A stretch of DNA of 64,000 bases from Candidatus Magnetocorallium paracelense (GCA_029001845.1 JAREWP010000093.1:1-64000), one strand, 5' to 3'; positions 49,001-55,359 are shown, numbered from the stretch's first letter. Program-made: numbers and translations. The notes: generated from the sequence alone by a model not told the origin.

Positions 49001-52000
49001 AGAATTACAGAGAGAGGCCAAAGATCACCAAAGTACGGTTGAGTACGTTAGATGTGATGTAACCGACCGGGACTCAGTCATCGGGACAGTCAGAACCATC
49101 ATGGAAAACCATCATAAACTCACGGGTATTATCCATAGCGCCGGTGTAATAAAAGACAACTATATCCATAATAAGAGTGAGACCGAAATTGATGAAGTCA
49201 TGGCGCCCAAGATTTACGGCGCCTGGAACATAACTCAGGCCGTCTCAGGGGAAGAAGTCGATTTTATGGTTTTCTTTTCATCCATTGCAGGGATAAAGGG
49301 CAATCCGGGGCAGGCGGATTACGCAGGGGCCAATGCCTTCCTTGATGCCTTTGCCGATACTGAAAGCCGGGTCAACCGGAAGAAAATGGTCTCCATAAAC
49401 TGGCCCCTTTGGAAAGAAGGGGGCATGGAAGTCGAAAGCCGGACTGAAGAGATGTTGAAGCAGACTTTGGGCATCGTACCTTTAACAACAGAAAAGGGAT
49501 ATGCGGGGTTTCAATCGGCGCTAAACGGCCCATATAACCGGATAGTGGTTGCCGAAGGTCAATCCCGATTATTAAGGAAAAAACTATTGAATCAACCTTT
49601 ATTCAAATCGGACAGAAACAATGGGAATGCCCCGGAGGAGGTACTCAAAGAGAGGCTTAGACCGGAACTGACGGGAATCGTAAGCAATCTCATAATGATC
49701 AAACCTGAAGAACTGGATATAACCGATGATATCAGTGATTATGGCTTTGATTCCATACTGATTACGGAATTTATCAATAGAATTAAGAAAATATTCGATA
49801 TAAGTCTTATGCCGACCATCTTTTTTGAGTATAACACTCTTGAAGGTTTGATAAACTACCTGATAAAGGAACATGGAGCGGCGCTTCAGGATAAATATGG
49901 AATAAACAGAGATAAGGAAGATACAGAGGCTCACAAGATCGACATGACACCGGACGATCATATGCCGAATAATGCAATTAATCAAATAATTAGCAGAGGT
50001 CAACGGTTTATGGCTCCTCTCCAAATGGAGAGACCGAATAGGAAAGAGCCCATAGCTGTCATTGGAATGGCGGGAATCCTTCCTGAAGCGGAAAATCTGG
50101 ACCAATTTTGGGAAAATCTAATCCAGGGTAAAGAGTGTATAACCGAGATACCCAAAGACCGTTGGGACTGGAAGGCCTGTTACGGAGACCCAAACAGGGA
50201 AGAGGGGAAGACAAACGTCAAATGGGGCGGATTTATAAAGGATATCGATAAATTCGATCCCGCCTTTTTCAATATCTCCCCAAGGGAAGCCGAGCTGATG
50301 GACCCCCAGCAGCGGCTCTTCCTCCAATGCGTCTGGCATGCCATAGAACATGCCGGTTACAACCCAATGAGTCTCCGGGGCACCCAAACCGGCCTCTTCG
50401 TGGGAGTGGAAGGACAAGACTATCACGATCTCATAACAAAAAATCGCATAAAGACCGAGGCATACACGGCAACAGGCGTTGTACCATCCATGGCAGCCAA
50501 TCGAATCTCATTCTTATTGGGCTTTCATGGACCCAGCGAGCCGGTCTCAACAGCCTGTTCCAGCTCATTGGTCGCCATTCACCGGGCAGTGAGGGCCATT
50601 CATACGGGGGAGTGCGCTCAGGCCATTGCAGGGGGAGTCAATGCCATTCTTTCACCTGAGTTTCATATAAGTTTCAGCAAAGCGGGAATGCTCTCTGAAG
50701 ACGGGCGCTGCAAGACCTTCTCCGATAAGGCCGATGGATATGTAAGGGGAGAAGGGGTGGGGGCGATTCTGCTCAAACCCTTAAACCAGGCTATACAGGA
50801 TGGAGATAGGATTTACGCCGTAATCAGGGGGACTAGAACAAATCACGGCGGTCATGTAAACTCTCTTACTGCGCCTAATCCCAATGCCCAGGCGGAACTG
50901 ATAAAGGCCGCTTATGAAGAGGCCAATATTTCCCCTGATACCATCACCTACATAGAGACCCATGGCACAGGCACAGAACTGGGTGATCCCGTAGAGATTA
51001 ACGGCTTAAAAACGGCCTTTACATCTCTTTATGAAAAGTATCATCTCAAGGAACCTGAAAAACCGCATTGCGGAATCGGTTCCGTAAAGAGCAACATCGG
51101 CCATTTGGAGACTGCGGCGGGTATTGCAGGGCTGCTAAAGGTGATCCTGGCAATAAGGCATAAAGCAATTCCCCCTACGCTGCATTGTGACACCATCAAT
51201 CCCTATATAAATCTTCATAACACACCATTTTACATTGCCATGGAAAAAGGAGAATGGAAAAGCCTTACAGACAACTATGGAAATCCCGTACCGAGAAGGG
51301 CAGGTGTCAGTAGTTTCGGTTTTGGCGGCGCCTATGCCCATGTAGTGGTTGAAGAATTTTTAGAAACAGAAAAACCGGAAAATCAGGGAGTATCCCAAAA
51401 GGTGGTGATTCCCTTGTCGGCAAAAAACAGGATCCAATTAAAAAGTTACGCCCAACTCCTCACTGATGATCTGAATCAGAAAAAAGATAAAGACCTGGCT
51501 CATATAGCCTACACCCTCCAGACAGGCAGGGAGGCAATGAACAGCCGTATAGCCTTTTTGGTCAAAGATGTCGGTGAACTTAAGGAAAAACTCGACCAAT
51601 ATCTTAAGGGAGAAGAAGAGATAGAATATTTCCGAAAGGGGGAAGTTAAGATCAATCACGATGGCGTTGCAACCCTGACTATGGATGAAGACGCCAGGGA
51701 GATGATTCATAAATGGATTGCCAAAGATAAAATCGGCAAACTTGCAGATTTCTGGGTCAAAGGATTAAATATCGACTGGAATCTCCTCTATGGAGAAGTA
51801 AAGCCACAGAGAATAGCCCTCCCAGTCTATCCATTTGAAAAGAAACGTTACTGGTTTGACAGTTACAGGAAGTCCCAAAAGGCGAAGAAAGAGGAAAAAA
51901 ATGTTTCCTCCATTACAGATCAGGAAGAGTCAAAAAACGTCCGGGAAAGATCAACGGAATTGATCGCTAAGCCTGAAGATTATCGAGGTGATGAGGTTCT

Positions 52001-53384
52001 TGTCCGGATTATCAATAATCATATCGGAGTGGTCGTAATGCAGGACAGGGAGGGGACCAATACATTTACGGAAAATCTGGTTTACGGACTCCAACAGGCC
52101 TTTCAGGAATTAAAGGGAAACAAGGATATAAAGGTGATTGTTCTCACCGGCTATGATAAGGTATTCGCCATGGGAGGGGATCAAAAGGAGTTAACAAAAT
52201 TATCAAGGCGAGAGATCGAGTTTACAAGCTTTGCATTCTTTTACAAGGGACTGTTGGAATTGAAAGTCCCTGTTATTGTGGCCATGCAAGGCCATGCGTC
52301 GGGAGGCGGTTTGGTATTCGGCCTATTTGGTGATATGATTATCATGGCAAGAGAGGGTGTCTATAGTGCAAATTTTATGAGTTATGGCTTTACACCGGGT
52401 CTTGGGGCGACCTATATTCTGGAACAGAGGTTTGGTAAAAGCCTGGCCACGGAAATGATGTTTACATCTCGATCCTATAGAGGGGAAGAGCTGGAGAGAC
52501 GCGGGGGAACCGTCCTGTTTTGTAATCAGGAGATGGTGCTTAACGAAGCATTGAATGTGGCAAAAGAGTTGATTGAAAAACCGGGGAAATCATTAGAGGT
52601 TCTGAAGAAGGAACTTTCAGGGCGTATCCTGGAACAACTCCAATCTGTTATTGAAAAAGAGGCCGCCATGCATGCAGAGACATTCTCTTTACCTGAGGTG
52701 AAGAGGAACATTGAGAGCCATTTTCAGAAGGTTTCGGCTATGGGTAAAGGAGAATCAGGAAACGGGAAAAAGCCGCTGAAACTGAAAGATCCGAAAGATA
52801 TCTGTTTACCGGAAGAATCAAAGGACTCAAATAATAAAAAGATGAGATTAAAACCACTTCAAGATATGGCCGCAACAGATAATGCCTTCAATATCGATGA
52901 TACTTCCGTCACAGGGAACAATCCTCTGGCCATGGAGCCGGCCTTGAAACCTGTAAAAAGACCAGCCATGGATATTGAAACCGAGGTGATCAATATCCTA
53001 TCCGATCTGCTCCATATTGACAGGGACGATATAGACAGGGATATGCCCTTTCTTGAGTTGGGAGTGGACTCCATAAGCGCGGTGGAAATTATCCAGAAAA
53101 TAAATGAAAGATTTCATATAATAAGCCTTAAAGTAACCGATATATATGATTACCCTGATGTATCGTCTTTAATAAGACATATAGAGTCCCTGGACATAGC
53201 CGCTTTTAATCCTGAATCGGGAATGAAAAACCCGGATATAATGATTGACAGGCCATTCGAAAAGCATGAAAGTAGCAATGGAGATGAGATCGATAATTTA
53301 CTGAAGAGTTGTAAATCTATGAAAGTTTCTCCAAAAGAGGCTGCAAAACTATTTGTTAAAGGAGATATCTCTGAAAACATTTAG
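37008..53384 (+). CDS. Four-module trans-AT polyketide synthase with two embedded ECH domains
   Basis: A single 5458-residue protein with a TTG start (GAGGG ten bases upstream). Module 1: KS (Cys177, His312, His352; site reads AACAAS), a degenerate AT (about 525-720), DH-like domain lacking its His (about 964-1215), C-methyltransferase (SAM motif ILELGAGIGG near 1432) and ACP Ser1676. Module 2: KS Cys1938, ECH (about 2403-2662), ACP Ser2770. Module 3: KS Cys3036, DH (His3504, Asp3675), KR (TGGLGGLG, Tyr4105), ACP Ser4249. Module 4: KS Cys4517, ECH (about 4989-5245), ACP Ser5355. No working AT is present, so malonyl loading is in trans. The ECH domains carry ANFMGYGFTPGLG or ANFMSYGFTPGLG, the ECH2 decarboxylase type, and match the HMGS cassette at 29.4 kb. 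No thioesterase; the tail (5400-5458) may dock to another protein. Confidence 0.95.
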   Translation: MSLHTIPKQDIAIIGMACRFPGAKDYHAFWNNLINGVNSIREIPPERWDISTYYSPNKNKPNRSISKWCGLLDNIDQFDHRFFSISPREAKSMDPQQRLLLEETWHCIEDSGISIKVLQEKKTSIYVGVMAGDYHSKGSEMITDSYTALGNYESILANRISYTFGFHGASLTINAACAASMAALHNAQTILLSGESDYAIAAGVNLNIHPWKYISFSKSRMLSPYGQCKTFDKDANGYVPGDGVGVLLLQPLKDALRDKCHIYGIIKGSAVNHVGHTASITAPSVDGQRGVIIDACKKAGVSPETVTYVEAHGTGTSLGDPIEVEALTRAFREYTDQKQFCRIGSVKTNIGHLEGAAGIAGIIKVLLMMNCKKIPPTLNIKTLNPVINFEDSPFIVATELEEWPERGKNQPLRAGISSFGFGGVNTHVILESMENHIPSILEESNEKQPFIVTAKSPAAFKNTLQGWREFVNGDLYPTYRLIDICGTNITAREAFSHGFGCYVSSKDELKEILSKEIEPASRQSEHPWSLIIGECNWEGFVDPVKHMLSEHPLLKDKLDLLLNEFSKIIRIKKSTIHEEFYQPVWIETKKPLYSFIVNHAILLTTMEFGFKPSLLTGEGSGIWQALTLSGIIKKEELFKILKGRKKPEEAALSRPALPFYDPVTKQTIMTYRIDARYLSTLIDDMAINEEESRFFIEKSRMMHTNQYTFKKYLEQWGSRLKERSNKELSVMLYDDQLLFNTDDLNQKERLLFVIILAASHHYVEQKWNLSKVKEISDKKFNELLDLVLDGVMTQEALIDLFTQKEPDLYAIAALLNERQGRLNKEKAYPFLKRHSQAIPALPDHDDWFTKVMETSMPELDGHNRLKLGGTLKENNDRVIHIASKELNNNNNSILRNILLRLWLKGVDIKWNLFYRNGSFHKIPLPVYGFDRMSFWLNGKGENKMKDRKGYSELIKSHDNPNTFTRELDPEKDAIITDTIVEGFFITPSPLRIEMALQAVREVVSSQINTLSALRFPDPAIITQKTEIEVEVWKNTKQFHLKKAGQIICSGRFDITEKESSEPLLLDDLYKGKVTNHEDIYSWFHDFGYHYGPGMRLIDKIWETKEAFLVKIIPKPTLEGDITKFDPFILDCVFQSVFYAGHTIGDLFQNKYLYLPLTIGSLHLAGPLTDECFALISREKLRILDNKDMILDMDVYDNNGRNKILEIREIHFRRVPRNFIDQYLEKQHKELENPIGKRDESLVIKEILSVIESYIEENASDMKQVEEGMSLLEDYGRLRLFHTLFFKNGDVVTKKDIKFIGKYKKLSRALYEMLAVSKIIEMEGENVVISKEFIREDDVIDKIKGLKSSLDEKYIAIKPFQNLLESAVIQYPDVISGKKSHMEALFLGGQTELFNHVYKGNRLSDYYNHQVRLSLETIIKEKLKGDTNKKIKILELGAGIGGTTEIVLDGIKSYGDRIEYVYTDISLGFINLGRKSYGDKYPFLRFQLFDLEKKGIEQGLEESEFDIILATNTLHATKNLEQTLLNIKELLKNSEGILILNEITRAQDFWTIVTGLINGWWVYQDNDLRIKNSPLADFETWKRLLHQAGFQDVRGFDLKRKRDYEQTVMIAVHKADQAKKGDHITSKMIEKTDHTVLSDISKETSRYLKEIFAKQLHCKIEEIDDKGSFSDDYGVDSFVNLEIIEILKKEFGETIPNTLLFECTTMKKLTEYVINNFERELKLKLGDFETEMPVEKENQREESAEDQGAIYPVGHKSIHDDFAPSQREEEDIAIIGLNGRFPLSEDVNALWDHLKNGESCIREVPESRWDYRKYYDQTGKRPDKSYTKYGGFLDDYDKFDAPFFHISPRQAELMDPQQRIVLETAWAVIEDAGYTRAALPRNTGVFIGVTTNTYGLCGLEASLKSEETYCPDTDNYDVPNRVSYFFDLHGPSVAIDTACSSSLSAIHMAVKSLKNKESDVAIAGGVSLTLHPNRVIQFCQKSMLLPGKECHPFGQGEGGFVDSEGVALILLKPLLKAIKDRDHIYGVIKGTAMNSGGKTSGYTVPDPARQASLVINALEDAKTDPVTISYIETHGTGTTLGDPIEVEGLTKAFRKYTDKTQYCPIGSIKSNIGHLIAAAGVAGVTKVLLQMKHKTLVPSIHSSSPNSHIDFSKTPFFVQQNLTEWKKPEIEGRPYPRRAGISSFGAGGANAHVIIEEYERDHSDLKVSSIKPSIIVLSAKTKERLHEYIRKFSDCLELDMAGDVTLEDISYTLQTGREAMEERLALIVDSKNQLITKLTDYRKSKSGIEDLYSGNVKTDKGTSDLLLNGNAGEAFLEIIIKERNLSKLARLWVTGIEIDWNLLYGEVKPRRVSLPVYPFEKKRYWFDDYIKLKEAEREGKNTSSISDKEESKDIPEQSIEMLQKPESYRGDEVIVRIIDNHTGLVIMQDREGSNTFTENLVYGLQQAFQELNRNRDIKVIVLTGYDKVFAMGGSQKDLTRLSRQEINFTSFKFFYRGLLETRAPVIVAMQGHASGGGLVFGLFGDIIIMAREGVYSANFMGYGFTPGLGTTYILEQRFGKSLATEMMFTSKSYRGADLERRGGSVLFCNHEAVLNEALNMAKNMVEKPGKSLEVLKKELSGRILEQLPSIIEKEVVMHEHTFSLPEVRKNIESHFQKVSVIGKAGNVNNKLKLKDREDIYLPAKTSEINNRKMRLKPLQERSTTNNSLENSPETAGDNTNPETMEPTPFRPVKKSALHIRSEVINIVSSRLHINREEIDPDMPFLELGVDSISAVEITQDINEKFHITNLRVTDIYNHPDISSLTNYLMTLDIVDYDVKVESHRMHIDEKEIRETPEPLLFSSMNTTGNKPLTIEPYSNLYFPKKETDIAVIGISARFPGADNVEQFWRNICDKRDEIREVPKDRWDIGPYFHPDPDRPDKSYSKWGGFLKDVDKFDPLFFGISPKEAEVMDPQQRILLEEAYHTIEDAGYDPVYLSKGKCGVFIGAAMGDYLGRNKPDNNVYTGFAFTGLNLSVLAGRISYFLDLKGPAISIDTACSSSLAAISMACRSIVSNECDTALAGGISLMHSPLLHIQASQAGMLSKDGRCKPFSNSADGIVLSEGVGIILLKPYKKAIEDNDHIYGVIKGWGTNQDGHTNGITAPNPEAQTELERHIYKEFNINPEHIRYAEAHGTGTKLGDPIEIRGLSDAFREYTKKKGYCAIGSVKSNIGHTTMAAGVAGLIKALLSLKYRVIPPTIHCDVENEHIDFKESPFYLNREIGKWEKTDNTAGLACVSSFGFSGTNAHVVLGEHLPDHSIKSRDQISTPIIILLSARDKEQLRRVGENLLSHITLHKPDISDMAYTLQVGRKAMAHRIAFKAKEMDDVKEKISEYINGQGEAAGLWEGEVKLNHDRVTILEEDEDTQEMIRKWISKGKVSKLAELWVKGLDIDWNLLYGEDKPRRISLPAYPFAKQRYWIPDTGRKIATIQSGITPIHPLLHENTSTLQRQQFTSTFTGEEFFLRDHQILNEKVLPGVAYLEIALAAAIKAVETDDWKTCKLKDIIWAAPVKVNTGPREVKINLFPETDSIAYEVRTEDPEADPDESLIVHNQGKIIIDPVRSIPTVLDIQAIKERCTEQLTPQICYRTFQSFGLLYGPAFQGISELYYNNQEVLAKIEIPGLDESNSGFYLHPGVLDSALQASLCLIFETLKGTSTPYLPFELKELEIFEIPLPDTIYVHVTFSNNSLLDEMVKYDISLLNHQGETVVSLKELAIRQMRVGRAGRREQAKHLNEYGLLYATPEWKNQSITGTTDSASQDKELHMILIGQSEEMAHTLKERLAPKTELSLTTINTPEEILEAFKVSFLHIKGIIESKPSTLQTIIVIPSTDIPEYCYAPLTGLLKTATLEHTKLQGKVIQLPELTPEQTAAIIEQETQTTEDMEVRYLKEDTQRQVKRLIEIEHPPAGPISPLKSGGVYWITGGLGGLGRLFAGEFAKAENSTIILSNRRELDEMSQRELEELQREAKDHQSTVEYVRCDVTDRDSVIGTVRTIMENHHKLTGIIHSAGVIKDNYIHNKSETEIDEVMAPKIYGAWNITQAVSGEEVDFMVFFSSIAGIKGNPGQADYAGANAFLDAFADTESRVNRKKMVSINWPLWKEGGMEVESRTEEMLKQTLGIVPLTTEKGYAGFQSALNGPYNRIVVAEGQSRLLRKKLLNQPLFKSDRNNGNAPEEVLKERLRPELTGIVSNLIMIKPEELDITDDISDYGFDSILITEFINRIKKIFDISLMPTIFFEYNTLEGLINYLIKEHGAALQDKYGINRDKEDTEAHKIDMTPDDHMPNNAINQIISRGQRFMAPLQMERPNRKEPIAVIGMAGILPEAENLDQFWENLIQGKECITEIPKDRWDWKACYGDPNREEGKTNVKWGGFIKDIDKFDPAFFNISPREAELMDPQQRLFLQCVWHAIEHAGYNPMSLRGTQTGLFVGVEGQDYHDLITKNRIKTEAYTATGVVPSMAANRISFLLGFHGPSEPVSTACSSSLVAIHRAVRAIHTGECAQAIAGGVNAILSPEFHISFSKAGMLSEDGRCKTFSDKADGYVRGEGVGAILLKPLNQAIQDGDRIYAVIRGTRTNHGGHVNSLTAPNPNAQAELIKAAYEEANISPDTITYIETHGTGTELGDPVEINGLKTAFTSLYEKYHLKEPEKPHCGIGSVKSNIGHLETAAGIAGLLKVILAIRHKAIPPTLHCDTINPYINLHNTPFYIAMEKGEWKSLTDNYGNPVPRRAGVSSFGFGGAYAHVVVEEFLETEKPENQGVSQKVVIPLSAKNRIQLKSYAQLLTDDLNQKKDKDLAHIAYTLQTGREAMNSRIAFLVKDVGELKEKLDQYLKGEEEIEYFRKGEVKINHDGVATLTMDEDAREMIHKWIAKDKIGKLADFWVKGLNIDWNLLYGEVKPQRIALPVYPFEKKRYWFDSYRKSQKAKKEEKNVSSITDQEESKNVRERSTELIAKPEDYRGDEVLVRIINNHIGVVVMQDREGTNTFTENLVYGLQQAFQELKGNKDIKVIVLTGYDKVFAMGGDQKELTKLSRREIEFTSFAFFYKGLLELKVPVIVAMQGHASGGGLVFGLFGDMIIMAREGVYSANFMSYGFTPGLGATYILEQRFGKSLATEMMFTSRSYRGEELERRGGTVLFCNQEMVLNEALNVAKELIEKPGKSLEVLKKELSGRILEQLQSVIEKEAAMHAETFSLPEVKRNIESHFQKVSAMGKGESGNGKKPLKLKDPKDICLPEESKDSNNKKMRLKPLQDMAATDNAFNIDDTSVTGNNPLAMEPALKPVKRPAMDIETEVINILSDLLHIDRDDIDRDMPFLELGVDSISAVEIIQKINERFHIISLKVTDIYDYPDVSSLIRHIESLDIAAFNPESGMKNPDIMIDRPFEKHESSNGDEIDNLLKSCKSMKVSPKEAAKLFVKGDISENI
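44215..45490. repeat. Internal duplication: ECH-ACP segment of PKS module 2
   Basis: This segment is highly similar at the DNA level to 51965-53230 of module 4. For example, CTGGTTTATGGACTCCAACA and ATGAAGCATTGAATATGGC recur almost unchanged. The KS regions just upstream are far less alike, so only the ECH-ACP cassette was recently copied or homogenised by gene conversion. Confidence 0.8.
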
Positions 53385-53425
53385 AGAGGCTAAAGAGTAA
53401 ACTATTTATAGTTTTAAAAGACTGT

Positions 53426-53830
53426 ATGATAGACATTATTACAGATACAAATATATTTTTAGCTGTAGCTCTTGATGAACCGGAAAAGGATGAAATCATC
53501 CGGATGACATCCGATGTTTGTGCAATAGCTCCGGAAATATTGCCCTATGAAATCGGAAATGCTTTTACAGCAATGGTAAAACGGAAACAAATAACGCATA
53601 ATGAAGCATTGCCGGCATTTGAAATAGCCAATCAAATACTTGTAAAACTTGTATCTGTTGATATACAAAAAGCTTTAACAATAGCACTTGAATTTAATCT
53701 TTCTGCTTATGATGCTTATTTCTTGCAATGCGCCGAGACTTTTTCATTTCCACTGATCGCACTAGATAAAAGAATGAAGCAAGTAGCTATCGAACTGAAC
53801 ATTAAAGTATTGGAGGTAGGGCAAAAATGA
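53426..53830 (+). CDS. VapC-like PIN-domain toxin
   Basis: This 134-residue PIN ribonuclease has first acidic residue Asp in IITDTNIFLAVAL, Glu in PYEIGNAF, Asp in FNLSAYDAYFLQCA and a C-terminal LIALDKRMKQVA. All four catalytic acid positions expected for VapC are visible. Unlike most vapBC pairs the toxin gene comes first, with its stop overlapping the antitoxin start (ATGA). It follows the PKS by 41 bp and may be read through from it. Confidence 0.87.
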   Translation: MIDIITDTNIFLAVALDEPEKDEIIRMTSDVCAIAPEILPYEIGNAFTAMVKRKQITHNEALPAFEIANQILVKLVSVDIQKALTIALEFNLSAYDAYFLQCAETFSFPLIALDKRMKQVAIELNIKVLEVGQK

Positions 53831-54054
53831 AGACATTTACAGATTCCGAAGCTTGCCAAAACTTATCAAAACTATTAATTATAGCTCAAGAAGAAGAGGT
53901 TGAAATTAGAAGAAATGATGGAGCTATGTTTTCACTGACATCAAAAAAGAAAGAAACAAAATCACTTTTTGATGTTCCGGGTATTAAAACAAAAGCAACA
54001 ACACAGGATATATTAGATTCAATTAGAGATTCAAGAGATCCTAACCCGGCATAG
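53827..54054 (+). CDS. Phd/YefM-like antitoxin paired with the PIN toxin
   Basis: This 75-residue protein (KTFTDSEACQNLSKLLIIAQ, then EVEIRRNDGAMFSLTSKKK) has the small N-terminal strand-helix plan of Phd-family repressors and an acidic, flexible C-terminus (LDSIRDSRDPNPA) that would wrap the toxin. The start overlaps the PIN toxin stop. It probably neutralises the toxin and autoregulates the pair; with the gene order reversed, the operator would lie before 53426. Confidence 0.72.
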   Translation: MKTFTDSEACQNLSKLLIIAQEEEVEIRRNDGAMFSLTSKKKETKSLFDVPGIKTKATTQDILDSIRDSRDPNPA

Positions 54055-54097
54055 CGGTCACCAAAAAAAACAGAACACAGATTTATAAGACTGCACA

Positions 54098-54433
54098 GAT
54101 AAAGATGAATTGGAAAGTATTGAATCTTTAACAGCGCGCTTTGCCCGAACATCCGATATTTTTACCCAAAAGATATTAACAGCCCTGTTTATCTTATTGA
54201 AAGAATACCCCGGAAGCTTTATCGATAGAGCCAATTTATCGGAAAAACTCGGTATCATTAAAAGCTCTGATGAGCTACAACATATAAGGGAATTGAGAAA
54301 TGAAATCGCTCATGAATATTCAATGAGAGATATCACCGAAATCTTTGATGAAGTTTTACAATGGACGGAAGTATTAATAGATATTTTAGAAAATGCTAAG
54401 GCCTATATTGATAAAAAAAACCTTAAGGGTTGA
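54098..54433 (+). pseudogene. N-terminally truncated HEPN/HepT-like protein
   Basis: The frame reads DKDELESIESLTARFARTSD, then FIDRANLSEKLGII and ELRNEIAHEYSM. R-x-x-x-A-H in RNEIAHEY is close to the R-x-x-x-x-H ribonuclease motif of HEPN proteins. The N-terminal part seen in relatives is missing; the only in-frame start is a TTG at 54110 without a ribosome site. No nucleotidyltransferase (MntA) partner lies next to it. Its stop codon (GGT TGA) is supplied by the MITE that begins at 54426. Confidence 0.6.
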
Positions 54434-54607
54434 CTCAAAAATAAATTCGTAATTAAAAGAGACAGATTTGCATTATATTTGGTTGCACTGAATGAGCAAA
54501 ACCGCAGGCATAGCAGCGCTATGTTGAGGATTTTGCGATTGAAGTGCAATCAAAGATGATGTGAAGGTGTCACCTTTTAATGCGAATTTATTTTTGAGTC
54601 AACCCTT
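54425..54607. mobile_element. About 180-bp MITE with 25-bp perfect terminal inverted repeats
   Basis: The ends AAGGGTTGACTCAAAAATAA plus ATTCG (54425-54449) are an exact inverse complement of 54583-54607. Taking AGGGTTGACTC as the tip, both sides are flanked by TA, the target duplication of Tc1/mariner or IS630-type transposases. It carries no coding capacity and sits against the HEPN relic. Confidence 0.8.
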
Positions 54608-54634
54608 AGGGCATAGGATGTTGAGTAAAAATGA

Positions 54635-54860
54635 AATAAGTTCTCTATAAGTTTAGGCATATCCCAAGCCGCAAAGTGTCATTTCGACCAACGGGAGAAA
54701 TCTTCCCCGATGGGATTGATCCTACTGTGGAAGATTTCTCTCGACCCTTCGCTACGTTCGAAATGACACTCTGTAAGGGCATGATGGATGAGCAATCACA
54801 AAATTGTGGTGACCCGAAAGGTCATGAGCGTTTATCCTCAACTTATTGAGAATTTACTAT
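54635..54860. mobile_element. CTCAAAAAGTTGAGG-family MITE, diverged copy 1
   Basis: The outer ends AATAAGTTCTCTATAAGTTT on the left and CCTCAACTTATTGAGAATTT on the right are diverged terminal repeats of the family also seen at 55725 and 61237. Inside is a second palindrome, AGTGTCATTTCGACCAACGG (54675) against TTCGAAATGACACT (54770). This nested core is shared with the 55.7-kb copy. Confidence 0.6.
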
Positions 54861-54930
54861 TTTCACTATAATGTTTAAAGGTTACACATTGACATCAACT
54901 TTGATTGAACCTCAATACAGGAGGGATTAT

Positions 54931-54993
54931 ATGCATAATGAATTTACAGCGATAATAGAAAAAGACAAATTCGTCTTACATGTAGAACTATAG
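54931..54993 (+). pseudogene. HicB-type antitoxin start fragment
   Basis: After a good AGGAGGG site the frame reads MHNEFTAIIEKDKFVLHVEL and stops. MxNEFTAIIEKD is a common opening of HicB-like antitoxins, but the remaining roughly 50 residues are missing. It is either a truncated relic or a tiny peptide; I favour the relic. Confidence 0.45.
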
Positions 54994-55047
54994 ATATCTA
55001 TACAACTTTTTTGACGTTTTGTACGGCAATGCCGTATAATAATTTAT

Positions 55048-55359
55048 ATGCTGTTTATTGAGACTTCTGTATTCTCAAATTATATTCATGAATACTTATC
55101 AGAAGATGAATATGCAGACTTACAAAATTTTCTTGCGGAAGACCCTTATTCAGGAAAGGTTGTCCCTTCTTCCGGAGGTGTGAGAAAATTACGATGGTCT
55201 GCTAAAGGGAGAGGAAAGAGAGGAGGAATTCGCGTGGTGTATTATTGGAAGAGTGCGAGAAATGAGATATGGATGCTAACCGTTTATTCTAAAAACCAAA
55301 AAGAGAATATCCCTTCTCATATTCTTAAAAAAATAGCTGAGGAGATTAGAAATGGCTGA
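55048..55359 (+). CDS. RelE/HigB-family toxin
   Basis: This 103-residue protein has the RelE-fold features: an N-terminal helix-rich half, then VVPSSGGVRKLRWSAKGRGK, then GIRVVYYWKSARNEIWMLTV and YSKNQKENIPSHILKKIAEE. The basic and aromatic residues of the mRNA-interferase surface (R-K-L-R-W, R-V-V-Y-Y, Y-S-K-N-Q-K) are present. The stop overlaps the antitoxin start by eight bases. Toxin-first order is usual for HigBA-type pairs. It appears intact. Confidence 0.9.
   Translation: MLFIETSVFSNYIHEYLSEDEYADLQNFLAEDPYSGKVVPSSGGVRKLRWSAKGRGKRGGIRVVYYWKSARNEIWMLTVYSKNQKENIPSHILKKIAEEIRNG

Noticed and set aside
49599-50105. Reverse open frame of 168 codons inside the PKS
   Set aside because: Antisense to ACP3 and the start of KS4; no independent coding evidence.
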